From: an uncultured Thiotrichales bacterium
GTDB taxonomy: Bacteria > Pseudomonadota > Gammaproteobacteria > CAZUMV01
Reading direction: 5' to 3'
NCBI GenBank assembly: GCA_938042355.1
Contig: CALIRD010000135.1
Coordinates: forward strand, 1 to 40,996
DNA length: 40,996 nt
This document shows, one piece after another, positions 18,124 through 27,478 of the stretch (within the stretch, counting starts at the first letter, position 1; each line of letters begins with the position of its first letter). The position numbers and the translations under genes are program-made. Below the pieces are notes generated by a model, which worked only from the letters and a program-made list of their open reading frames with translations, had not been told where the DNA came from and ran no database searches.

Positions 18124-19250
18124 TGGGTTTTATAGGGCAGTCTGTTTTCCAGTTGTTTCATGTAAGCCTCGATCGACTTCTTTTCGTGTTCGCAGAAACG
18201 CTCGATCGAAGCTCGAAAACCCTCGGCGGCAATCCAATGGTTGGATTTAGTCATGGTGGGTAAAAAGCCTCTAGCCACTTTGTGTTCACCTTGTGCGCCA
18301 GGTTCAAACAGCTTTAAGTTGTGCTCGATACAGTATTCAATACCCTGATAATAGCAAGCTTCAAAATGCAGGCTGTCATGTTTTTCGGCGCATCCCCAAT
18401 GCCGCCCGAATAAGGTATCGTCACTCTTGTACATTAATGACCCGGCTACCGGTTTGTCATCCAGGTCTGCTATGACTAAAATCACCTGTTCGCCAAGCGT
18501 CGCCGCCACTTCACTAAAGAATGGCTGATTGAAAACGGGCATGCCCCACTTGCGCTCATAAATTCTACGATAGAAGTCGGTAAAAACATGCCAGTCTTCT
18601 ATGCTGGCAGTTATTCCATCTAATACTCGTAGAGTTATTCCTGCGTCGTTTACTTTACGACGTTCCTGCTTTATATTTTTGCGTTTTTTTGAAGTCAGAG
18701 TAGATAGGAAGTGATCAAAATTCTCATAATCTTGATTATGCCAGTGGTACTGACAGTCATAACGAGTGAATAGCCCTGCGTTGCTCATAAATTCTTGCTG
18801 GTTTTTTGCCGGAAACAAACAATGAAAACTGCTTGCTTCACTGGCTTGCGCGAATTGAATCACGGCTTCGAGCAGGATCGGATATACCTCATTTTCACGA
18901 CCTTCCTCGCATAACAGTCGCTGTCCGGAGGCGGGGGTGTAAGGTGTTGCGCTCACCAGTTTTGGGTAATAGCGCAAACCGGAACGATGCCAGGCATCTG
19001 CCCATGAGTGGTCGAATACAAATTCACCATGAGTATTATGTTTTTCGAACAAGGGCATCGCACCCACTAACTGGTCGTTTTCACGGACACTGATATGGTG
19101 TCCATACCAGTCAAGGTCACCACCGATACAACCATGGTTTTCCAGGGCAGAAATAAAACTATGCTGAAGAAAGGGTTGTTTGTTTTGTACCAAGGCGTTC
19201 CATTCAGTTGCATCTATCTCCTGAATGGATTCATGAAATGAGATTTGCAT
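18120..19250 (-). CDS. GNAT/FemAB-like N-acetyltransferase (DUF482, peptidogalycan biosynthesis family)
   Basis: FLQHSFISALENHGCIGGDLDW, VFDHSWADAWHRSGLRYYPKLVSATPYTPASGQRLL, GRHWGCAEKHDSLHFEACYYQGIEYCIEH. Confidence 0.92.
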   Translation of the reverse strand: MQISFHESIQEIDATEWNALVQNKQPFLQHSFISALENHGCIGGDLDWYGHHISVRENDQLVGAMPLFEKHNTHGEFVFDHSWADAWHRSGLRYYPKLVSATPYTPASGQRLLCEEGRENEVYPILLEAVIQFAQASEASSFHCLFPAKNQQEFMSNAGLFTRYDCQYHWHNQDYENFDHFLSTLTSKKRKNIKQERRKVNDAGITLRVLDGITASIEDWHVFTDFYRRIYERKWGMPVFNQPFFSEVAATLGEQVILVIADLDDKPVAGSLMYKSDDTLFGRHWGCAEKHDSLHFEACYYQGIEYCIEHNLKLFEPGAQGEHKVARGFLPTMTKSNHWIAAEGFRASIERFCEHEKKSIEAYMKQLENRLPYKTQ

Positions 19251-19256
19251 TAGTGC

Positions 19257-20090
19257 TTAGCGTTGCAACCCCAATAAAGTTAACACGCCATCCAGACCTG
19301 AATAGTTGAGAGCACAATCGGCTTGTTGCTGTACCACTGGTTTGGCGTGATACGCCACTCCGATACCGGCTACGGCGAGCATATCTAGATCGTTAGCCCC
19401 GTCACCTATAGCCAGAACGTTTTCAGGTTTGATGCCGAGCCGTCGGCAACGTTGTAGCAGGTAATCCGCTTTGGCATTGGCATCAATAATTGGCCCATCG
19501 AGCTCACCGGTCAGTTTGCCACTATCGATCACCAGATTATTTGCCAGAGTGTCATTCAGTTTATAGCGCGCCATGAGACGATCAGCAAAAAAATGAAAGC
19601 CGCCGGAAACCAACGAAAATTGAATGTCACTTTCTTGCAAAGCGTTGAGTAATTTTTCTCCACCAGGATTAAGCTCGAGACGTTCATTGTATACCTGGGC
19701 GAGGGAGTCAATTGATAAACCTTTAAGCAACGCCACACGTTGCTGAAGTGATGCACTGAAATCCAGCTGACCACGCATCGCAGAATCTGTGATAGCTGCT
19801 ACCTGGTCCTTTACCCCGGCCATATCCGCTATTTCATCGATACATTCTATGTTGATCAGAGTAGAGTCCATGTCGGAAATCACCAGCTTGATTGCGTCTG
19901 GATCAAAATTATCCGGTAATAGATTAAGATCATGCGGCATGATCAGGCGCAGTGAAGCTACATCGGGTTTTTGTTTGACCTTGAATCGAATAGAAAAACG
20001 GTCACGCATAGCCGGGCAGCGTAAGTCAGACTCCAATTGCTCAATGATTCTGGGGTCTACATCTGCGGAATGTATAACGAGAGTAGCCAT
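19257..20090 (-). CDS. serB: phosphoserine phosphatase
   Basis: HAD motif VISDMDSTLINIECIDEIAD, SGGFHFFADRL, AIGDGANDLDMLAVAGIGVAYHAKP. Confidence 0.96.
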   Translation of the reverse strand: MATLVIHSADVDPRIIEQLESDLRCPAMRDRFSIRFKVKQKPDVASLRLIMPHDLNLLPDNFDPDAIKLVISDMDSTLINIECIDEIADMAGVKDQVAAITDSAMRGQLDFSASLQQRVALLKGLSIDSLAQVYNERLELNPGGEKLLNALQESDIQFSLVSGGFHFFADRLMARYKLNDTLANNLVIDSGKLTGELDGPIIDANAKADYLLQRCRRLGIKPENVLAIGDGANDLDMLAVAGIGVAYHAKPVVQQQADCALNYSGLDGVLTLLGLQR

Positions 20091-20231
20091 GCTGTGTGTG
20101 ATCCTGATTACTGATGGTATCTAATGGCTCTATTATAGATAATGCATCAACTAATTGCTTCTACCGTCTTCCCAATGCCAGCCATACTGCAACAATTAAT
20201 TACACATCGAACCATTACAGAAAATAACTAA

Positions 20232-21548
20232 ATGCAATTGAATGCTGATGACATTACCAGCAAGAGAGTCATGCAGATTGCCTGGCCGATTATTGTGGCA
20301 AACATTACCATTCCACTGTTGGGTCTTGTGGATACAGCTGTGGTCGGTAACCTTGGCAACGCCGCTTTAATTGGGGCAATTGCCATTGGCTCTATGGTTT
20401 TTGGTTTTTTCTATTGGGGTTTTGGTTTTCTCCGCATGTCGACCACCGGGCTGGTTGCTCAGGCAGACGGTGCAGGTGATCCACAACTGGTTCAGGTCGA
20501 GTTTTATCGGGCCTTGCTACTAGCGCTAGTCATCGCGGTTTTGTTGTTGTGTTTTCAAGTCATCATAATCAAGTACTCATTAATATTGATAGATGCTTCG
20601 CAGCAAGTCGAATCGGCAGCACAATCTTATCTGGGTATTCGTATCTTGAGTGCGCCAGCAACATTGTTGAACTTTGTCATTATTGGATTTTTCCTTGGCT
20701 TGGGAAAAACACGTATTACGCTGGTGTTACAGGTCTTGATGAATGGTTTGAACATAGTACTTGATCTGGTCTTTGTGTTGTTGCTGGGCTGGGGTGTTGA
20801 AGGTGTAGCGCTGGCAACCGTAATTGCCGAGTATGTGGTATTGATGCTGGGATTGGTGTTAGCAGCAAAGTATCTGTCTTCAAGTTATTCAGTTGATTTT
20901 TCTCGACTGTTTGCTAGCAAAGAATTTCGTAAAATGCTGTCCCTTAATTCAGACCTGATGTTGCGCACCTTGTGTTTGTTATTTGTATTTGCCTGGTTTA
21001 CCAATCAATCCGCCAAACTTGGCGACGATTTACTTGCCGCCAATAGTATTTTATTGCAGTTCATAACCTTTACCGCATTTGTTTTGGATGGTTTTGCGCT
21101 GGCTGCCGAGCGCCTTGTTGGTCAAGCGGTCGGTGCGCGTCACTATCAGTATTTCAGGAGGTCTGTTTACCAGACATCGTTATTAGCATTCTTAATGTCT
21201 GTAATGTTGATGTTGGTAGTATGGTTGGCGCACGGCGTTACCATCAACATAATGACGAATGTTGAAACTGTTCGAGTGTTAGCAAATGATTATATTATCT
21301 GGGTGGTTATAGCTCCGTTACTCTCATTTACCTGCTTTCAACTCGATGGTATTTTTATTGGGGCAACACGCAGCGCAGAGATGAGAAACTCAATGCTGGT
21401 AACAGTGATATTGTTTTTAATCAGCTGGTATGTGTTGATGCCACGCTATGGAAATCATGGCTTGTGGATGGCCTTATGGCTGAGTTATGCGTTTCGCTCT
21501 CTTACTTTATATTGGTTTTATCCCGATATTAAAAAGCTCTTTATGTGA
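20232..21548 (+). CDS. MATE family efflux transporter (DinF-like)
   Basis: IAWPIIVANITIPLLGLVDTAVVGNLG, FFYWGFGFLRMSTTGLVAQA; polytopic. Confidence 0.93.
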   Translation: MQLNADDITSKRVMQIAWPIIVANITIPLLGLVDTAVVGNLGNAALIGAIAIGSMVFGFFYWGFGFLRMSTTGLVAQADGAGDPQLVQVEFYRALLLALVIAVLLLCFQVIIIKYSLILIDASQQVESAAQSYLGIRILSAPATLLNFVIIGFFLGLGKTRITLVLQVLMNGLNIVLDLVFVLLLGWGVEGVALATVIAEYVVLMLGLVLAAKYLSSSYSVDFSRLFASKEFRKMLSLNSDLMLRTLCLLFVFAWFTNQSAKLGDDLLAANSILLQFITFTAFVLDGFALAAERLVGQAVGARHYQYFRRSVYQTSLLAFLMSVMLMLVVWLAHGVTINIMTNVETVRVLANDYIIWVVIAPLLSFTCFQLDGIFIGATRSAEMRNSMLVTVILFLISWYVLMPRYGNHGLWMALWLSYAFRSLTLYWFYPDIKKLFM

Positions 21549-21587
21549 GTTAACACTAATACTATCCAGCATTAATTGTTGTCGAGA

Positions 21588-22688
21588 ATGATATCTGGCA
21601 ATCTTGTAGTTCAAGATCTGGTTAATGGAACTATGTTAAATACACATCTATTGCGGTTTGTCGCTCAGAAATATTTAAAACTAGGAGCTAATCAACATAA
21701 CACTGCCAGCAGTGAAGTGTTATGCCCAGAAGAAATCAAGTCGAGTAAAAAAGCTATCTATCTAGACCAAGACTTGGATAGGGTTATTTCTCCAGTTCAT
21801 GCGACCACCATGGAGAGGGAAACTACGCTTATTAATGGTGAAAACATGCAGCATGGCGCAACAATACGTAGCATCTTGGAAAATGCGACATTACTTGCTG
21901 GCCATGTTTATTCGAGAGATAAATACGAGAGATTAACCAGAAAAAAGCACAAGATATTAATTACAGAACCGCGCGTAGAGCTAGACGAGGCATTTCTAGG
22001 TTGTACCTGGACTGGAAATAATTTCTTTGCCCATTGGCTTATTGATGATTTACCGCTTAACTTGTCTGCTCCTGATGGAGTTGCCTCTATAAGAAATAAT
22101 TTTGAGTTATCAGAGCATCAGCGTTTCTATAGTGGGTTATTTGGTGTTTCCCCGGTACCCTATAAACATGCATTTATTAAGAAACTCTTCATTACCGAGG
22201 ATCTTGGGCAAACAAGCCATAAAGCAAAACGGTATCAAGAGTTGCGATCACGTATTAGAAAAAAGATGCAGTCTGCAAACGCTAAAGGTGTTGTGATTAA
22301 ACGAGGTTCAAGTGGTAGGTCTCGTGGGTTCATTAATGAAGATGAAATCATTGATTCGTTAATAGGCCTGGGTTTCGATATGGTGGATGTACAAACTATG
22401 GATGGAGAAACTATTGCTACGAAATTACTTGATGCAAAAATCATTATTGGTGTTGATGGTAGTCACCTTGCTCACGGATTACTTACCTTGCGTGACGGAG
22501 GTGTATTTATAGTGATTCAGCCTCCAGTCCGTTTTTTTAATATTTATAAATCTCATCTTGATTGCATGAATAGTGATTTAAATTATGGCTTCATAGTGGG
22601 TAATGCACAGGGTGACGGCTTCACTCTCGAGACGGATCGCTTATATAAACTGTTAGATAAAGTTAATGATCAATTAGGTTTATTGTAG
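21588..22688 (+). CDS. glycosyltransferase family 61 (DUF563)
   Basis: NNFFAHWLIDDLP, VVIKRGSSGRSRGFINEDEI, AKIIIGVDGSHLAHGLLTLRDGGVFIVIQP. Confidence 0.82.
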   Translation: MISGNLVVQDLVNGTMLNTHLLRFVAQKYLKLGANQHNTASSEVLCPEEIKSSKKAIYLDQDLDRVISPVHATTMERETTLINGENMQHGATIRSILENATLLAGHVYSRDKYERLTRKKHKILITEPRVELDEAFLGCTWTGNNFFAHWLIDDLPLNLSAPDGVASIRNNFELSEHQRFYSGLFGVSPVPYKHAFIKKLFITEDLGQTSHKAKRYQELRSRIRKKMQSANAKGVVIKRGSSGRSRGFINEDEIIDSLIGLGFDMVDVQTMDGETIATKLLDAKIIIGVDGSHLAHGLLTLRDGGVFIVIQPPVRFFNIYKSHLDCMNSDLNYGFIVGNAQGDGFTLETDRLYKLLDKVNDQLGLL

Positions 22689-23840
22689 TTCTGATTTTAA
22701 ATTATAGTTTAGCTTTAGAGATAAAATTCTGCGATTCGATTCATTCACTCTGAAAGCGATCAGCTCATCCGTTAGCATCCACTCCGCAATAGCTTCTTTC
22801 ATCAGTACCGCCTTTTGCGGGTAGGTGATCATCATCATGTCATTACCCGCCAATAAAGCCATTTTGATGAGCTTGAGAAATTCCTCATCAGGATAATTTT
22901 TAATCGATGAAGTCGGGCTGATCCACGAGCGCAACGCCACACCCCAAAGATCATCGGTAATGATAATGCCATCTCCATAGAGTGCACGCGCCCAACCGAC
23001 CATCATCTCTGACAAGACGGCAGGTTTATCATCAGTATCGGAAAACAGGATACTCGACATCATCACGCCGTTAGCCTCTTTTGAAAGGGCGCTGAAGCTG
23101 CTGGTATTGTCGAGAATATTACTGAATGGTGCCTGACTCACGGCAATATCATGATCAGAATTACTCGCAACATCGTAACCCGGAAAATGCTTGTTAATGG
23201 TAAGTACACCATTTTGATTGAAGCCTTTAATAAAAGCTCTGCCATCCGGAATGATCTCGGCACCGGTTGCCCCAAAAGAGCGTCGGCTTTGTTCCATAAA
23301 GGTATTCCGACCTTCATAGTCCAGGGACGGGTCGAGTACCGGCGCAAGATTCATATTGATGCCAATCTCGTTTAATTGAATGCCGATGCGGTTGGTTAAT
23401 TCCGTGATTTTTGCGGTATCCCAATCCCGCATGACTTTTGCAGACGGCGTGTTACTCCAGCCGGGCAAGCGTTTGATACGGTTGACGATGCCACCTTCCT
23501 GATCAATAGCGACAAAGACGCCCGCTTTGGAATTGAGTTGTAAAGCGGCTAGCTCATTTGTAATTTTTGTCTGGTCTTTGAGCATGTTCTGCATCACCAG
23601 AACGCCACCGAATTGATGCTCGCTAACAAACTCTTCGCCACTGAAATACACCATAATCAATTGAGCCGCTTTTTCGGCATTGGTCATGTTGTAGAGCAAT
23701 TCATCGACTCGGTTTTCGAGCGATTGCTCATTTATCGGTTCAGGCGGAATTGCGTTGAAAGGTTCGATATTTTCGGCAGCGACCATGGGCGTCGCTGCCG
23801 ATATCACCAGGCAGAGAACGCCTGGAAGCAGTTTAGACAT
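22680..23840 (-). CDS. secreted glycoside hydrolase family 3 (NagZ-like) protein
   Basis: Signal peptide; VAIDQEGGIVNRIKRLPG, MNLAPVLDPS, INKHFPGYDVASNSDHD, IIITDDLWGVAL. Confidence 0.88.
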   Translation of the reverse strand: MSKLLPGVLCLVISAATPMVAAENIEPFNAIPPEPINEQSLENRVDELLYNMTNAEKAAQLIMVYFSGEEFVSEHQFGGVLVMQNMLKDQTKITNELAALQLNSKAGVFVAIDQEGGIVNRIKRLPGWSNTPSAKVMRDWDTAKITELTNRIGIQLNEIGINMNLAPVLDPSLDYEGRNTFMEQSRRSFGATGAEIIPDGRAFIKGFNQNGVLTINKHFPGYDVASNSDHDIAVSQAPFSNILDNTSSFSALSKEANGVMMSSILFSDTDDKPAVLSEMMVGWARALYGDGIIITDDLWGVALRSWISPTSSIKNYPDEEFLKLIKMALLAGNDMMMITYPQKAVLMKEAIAEWMLTDELIAFRVNESNRRILSLKLNYNLKSELQ

Positions 23841-23852
23841 CTGGCAAACAGT

Positions 23853-25307
23853 CTAGCCCAGGCCGTTGATCAAAATGTGCGTATAAATACCGGCGCCATA
23901 GCCCAGAGCGATGGCCCAGCTCCACTTCAGATGACCGAAGAAGGTGTATTTACCGTGCGCTGCGCCCATCAACGCAACGCCTGCAGCGGAACCAATCGAG
24001 AGCATACTGCCGCCGACACCTGCAGTCAGGGTCACGAGTAACCACTGGTTATGGGACATGTCAGGATTCATGGTAAGCACTGCGAACATCACTGGAATGT
24101 TATCAACAATTGCAGACAGGAAGCCGACCATAATATTCGCGTTGGTCGCTCCCCACTGGTTGTACATAATATCTGATGCGCCGGCGAGATAACCAATATA
24201 TCCAAGGCCACCTACGGCCAGTATGATGCCGTAGAAAAACAGGAGCGTGTCCCATTCGGCGCCAGCGACCTTTTTAAAGATGTCGTATTCGCCGGGCTTG
24301 CCCATCGAAGGTCCGTCAGTGTAATCAGCCATGATGTGGTACAACTCTTCTTCACTGGCACCGGCATCTCTCGCGGCCCATCCTTTTTTCTTCAGGAAGA
24401 AACCGAAAAACTGCAGATAGGCAAGACCAGCCATCATGCCCACCATCGGTGGTAAATGCAGGAAGTTGTGGAAGCTGACTGCAGTCGCGATGGTCAACAG
24501 GAACAGTAATATGGTGCGTTTTGCCCCGAGCTTCATTTTCACTTCAGCGCCCGTCGAGTCTGGTTGCTCGTTGGGGATAAAGAAGCTCATGATGACGGCC
24601 GGAATGATGTAGCTGACCACTGATGGGATAAAGATCGCGAAAAACTCGGTGAACTGCACGATGCCTTTTTGCCAAACCATTAGGGTGGTGATGTCACCGA
24701 ACGGGCTGAACGCGCCACCGGCGTTGGCAGCGACCACAATATTAATACAGCCCATACCGACAAACTTCACATTGTTGCCACCTACCGCAAGCACCACAGC
24801 GCACATTAACAACGCAGTGGTGAGATTGTCGGCAATCGGTGAGATAAAGAAAGACAACACGCCGGTTAGCCAGAACAGTTGTTTGAAACTGAATTTCTTA
24901 CGAATCATCCAGGACCGAAGAGCATTGAATACATTTCGCTCTGCCATGGCGTTGATGTAAGTCATGGCCACTAACAGGAACAACATGAGTTCAGCGTATT
25001 CGAGAATATTGTGTCGAATTGCTGCGTTGATTTGATCTGCATGACCAGTTTTGCTACCGACCCAGGCAATCAGACCCCAGATGACACCGGCAGCGAGTAA
25101 TGCTGGCTTGGATTTACGTAAATGAATGAATTCTTCACTCATGACCAGCGCATAAGAGACTACAAATACCGCCAGACAGGTATAACCTAACCAATGTTTA
25201 GTGTGGTTAATGGGTTCGATATCGATATCCCCCCCACCTCCGGCAGCCAAGACCAGTGCGGGTAGAAAAAAAAGTGCCCCAAGTGAGATTTTAATCAACA
25301 TCTTCAT
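23853..25307 (-). CDS. nhaD: Na+/H+ antiporter, NhaD family
   Basis: Polytopic; FISPIADNLTTALLMCAVVLAVGG, NAGGAFSPFGDITTLMVWQKG, SAIVDNIPVMFAVL. Confidence 0.94.
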   Translation of the reverse strand: MKMLIKISLGALFFLPALVLAAGGGGDIDIEPINHTKHWLGYTCLAVFVVSYALVMSEEFIHLRKSKPALLAAGVIWGLIAWVGSKTGHADQINAAIRHNILEYAELMLFLLVAMTYINAMAERNVFNALRSWMIRKKFSFKQLFWLTGVLSFFISPIADNLTTALLMCAVVLAVGGNNVKFVGMGCINIVVAANAGGAFSPFGDITTLMVWQKGIVQFTEFFAIFIPSVVSYIIPAVIMSFFIPNEQPDSTGAEVKMKLGAKRTILLFLLTIATAVSFHNFLHLPPMVGMMAGLAYLQFFGFFLKKKGWAARDAGASEEELYHIMADYTDGPSMGKPGEYDIFKKVAGAEWDTLLFFYGIILAVGGLGYIGYLAGASDIMYNQWGATNANIMVGFLSAIVDNIPVMFAVLTMNPDMSHNQWLLVTLTAGVGGSMLSIGSAAGVALMGAAHGKYTFFGHLKWSWAIALGYGAGIYTHILINGLG

Positions 25308-25475
25308 AGTATTTCCAAGCCTGTTTGTTTTATAGCGTGTAGTATTTTGTTAGGATAATTCAGGGGCAGGATATTATCAGGATGCCGCTAATAATCCTAT
25401 GATTTCTCGACAAGATCGCCTCGGCAGACAACGCGATTTTACATTTTCAAGCCACAATATGGGGGTTTTACGAGC

Positions 25476-27245
25476 GTGCTGGGCAGACTTCTTGATTCGT
25501 CACGGCAGGCTTTTCTTCCATTTCTCGACTGGATTACCGAACTAAGACACCGTCCCGTAGTCATTGCCGACGTCACTGCAGGCCTGACGGTGGCGCTGGT
25601 ACTGATTCCACAATCTATGGCCTATGCGCAATTAGCTGGTTTGCCCCCTTATGTTGGTCTGTATGCGGCATTTTTGCCTCCGATTATTTCAGCTTTATTT
25701 GGGTCATCGCGTCAGCTGGCTACTGGTCCAGTCGCAATCGTGTCATTGATGACGGCGTCAGCGCTACAACCGCTGGCAAGTGCGAATCCCGAAGGTTTTC
25801 TGGCTTATGCGGCGTTGTTGGCTTTGCTGGTAGGTATTTTCCAGATTTCACTGGGCATGTTCAGACTCGGCGTGTTGGTGGATTTCCTCTCTCACCCGGT
25901 GGTTATTGGTTTTACTAACGCCGCCGCATTGATTATTGCCTCATCACAAATGGCCGCGTTTTTTGGTGTCAGTGCTGAGCCTCATCCACAACAGTATATG
26001 GTGGTCTGGCACACGGCACTGGCAGCGTGGTCAGGAGCGCATTTCCCGACCATGATGTTTGGTTGTCTTGCAGTACTGTTGATATTAGGTTTGAAATACA
26101 TTGTACCGCCTTCACCAATCACTCCTGCTTTGCCGGTACTGGCAGCGGTTATCGTCACCACTCTGATTTCATACCTGATTGACTTTGATGGTATGGGCGG
26201 AAATGTGGTGGGTAGCATTCCTGACAAACTACCCTCATTCGGTTTACCGACTTTTCGCTTTGATGTGGCGGTACAAATGATTGCTTCAGCGAGTGTCATT
26301 GCTCTGGTTGGTTTCGTCGAAGCGATCTCAATTGCTAAATCCATGGCGGCACAATCCAGACAAAAAATTGATGCCAATCAGGAGTTGATCGGTCAGGGCT
26401 TGTCCAATGTGACGGCCAGTTTGTTTCATGCGTATCCTGTATCAGGCAGTATTTCTCGCTCAGCGGTTAATTTTGAGGCCGGTGCCCAAACCGGGTTTTC
26501 GTCCATCATTACTGGTCTCACGGTAGCGGTGACCTTGTTGTTGTTAACCCCTTTGTTGTATCACCTGCCGCAGGCTACATTGGCCACTATTATTATAGTG
26601 GCGGTGTTGCGCTTGATTCGCTTCAAGCCGATTGAACATGCCTGGAAAGTTGAAAAGCATGATGGTGTGGTTGCACTGGTAACTTTTGCACTGACTTTAT
26701 TATTTGCGCCACATATCGAACGCGGTTTGTTAACCGGCTTACTGCTTTCATTGGTCCTGTTTGTCTATCGCACCATGCGACCACGAATTGTTGAAATCTC
26801 GATGCACGATGATGGCACCTTGCGAGATGTGGAAACACACAACCTCAAAACATCAACTACGGTAGCCGTGGTACGCATGGATATGTCTTTGTATTTTGCC
26901 AATGCCGGTTATCTTGAAGACAAGATTCTAAACCTGGTTGCTGAAAGACCGGTCATGCGGTATTTGATTATTGATGCGCAGAGTATTAATACGGTAGATG
27001 CGACCGGTGAAGAGATGTTGTCCAATCTTTCCGAGCGATTAAAGACGGCCAATATCGATTTAATGATTGCGCGTGCCAATGCAGAGGTGAGTTTGCACTT
27101 GCGCAGTAGTGGTTTGTTAGAACATTTGGGCGATCACCACTTTTTTCGGCGCGTCAGGGATGCACTGGATTACATTGCCTTGCAACTGGATGAGCCACAC
27201 ACCATAGACTGCTTGAGATTCAGTCATAAATACTTAAATTCCTGA
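25476..27245 (+). CDS. SulP family anion transporter with C-terminal STAS domain
   Basis: VADVTAGLTVALVLIPQSMAYAQLAGLPPYVGLYAAFLPPI; STAS segment YLIIDAQSINTVDATGEEMLSNL. GTG start. Confidence 0.95.
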   Translation: MLGRLLDSSRQAFLPFLDWITELRHRPVVIADVTAGLTVALVLIPQSMAYAQLAGLPPYVGLYAAFLPPIISALFGSSRQLATGPVAIVSLMTASALQPLASANPEGFLAYAALLALLVGIFQISLGMFRLGVLVDFLSHPVVIGFTNAAALIIASSQMAAFFGVSAEPHPQQYMVVWHTALAAWSGAHFPTMMFGCLAVLLILGLKYIVPPSPITPALPVLAAVIVTTLISYLIDFDGMGGNVVGSIPDKLPSFGLPTFRFDVAVQMIASASVIALVGFVEAISIAKSMAAQSRQKIDANQELIGQGLSNVTASLFHAYPVSGSISRSAVNFEAGAQTGFSSIITGLTVAVTLLLLTPLLYHLPQATLATIIIVAVLRLIRFKPIEHAWKVEKHDGVVALVTFALTLLFAPHIERGLLTGLLLSLVLFVYRTMRPRIVEISMHDDGTLRDVETHNLKTSTTVAVVRMDMSLYFANAGYLEDKILNLVAERPVMRYLIIDAQSINTVDATGEEMLSNLSERLKTANIDLMIARANAEVSLHLRSSGLLEHLGDHHFFRRVRDALDYIALQLDEPHTIDCLRFSHKYLNS

Positions 27246-27282
27246 TTTAAAAAAAGCGTGAAAAAATACTGGCGGTCTGGTT

Positions 27283-27310
27283 CTACAGACAAGCTGTAGT
27301 CTCGTTTTTT
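27283..27310 (+). terminator. candidate terminator after the SulP gene
   Basis: CTACAG-ACAAG-CTGTAG hairpin (27283-27299) and T6 at 27305-27310; the 5-nt gap before the T-tract weakens the call. Confidence 0.3.
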
Positions 27311-27478
27311 GTACCTGTGATATTGAAATTGTCAGAGCCATGTGATGATTTTCACGTTCCATCCGCAACCGCCGAAACTGATCCTTTCTAAGCCACCACT
27401 TATCTGAGTACCCCTACGCACAGAGAACATCTTTTGTAATTGTCCATCTCACAAATATAACTTCAATGTGACGGGCTA

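Noticed and set aside
25308-25475. Imperfect AGGATATTAT...ATAATCCT repeat between nhaD and sulP
   Set aside because: Requires bulges; only about 5 contiguous paired bases.
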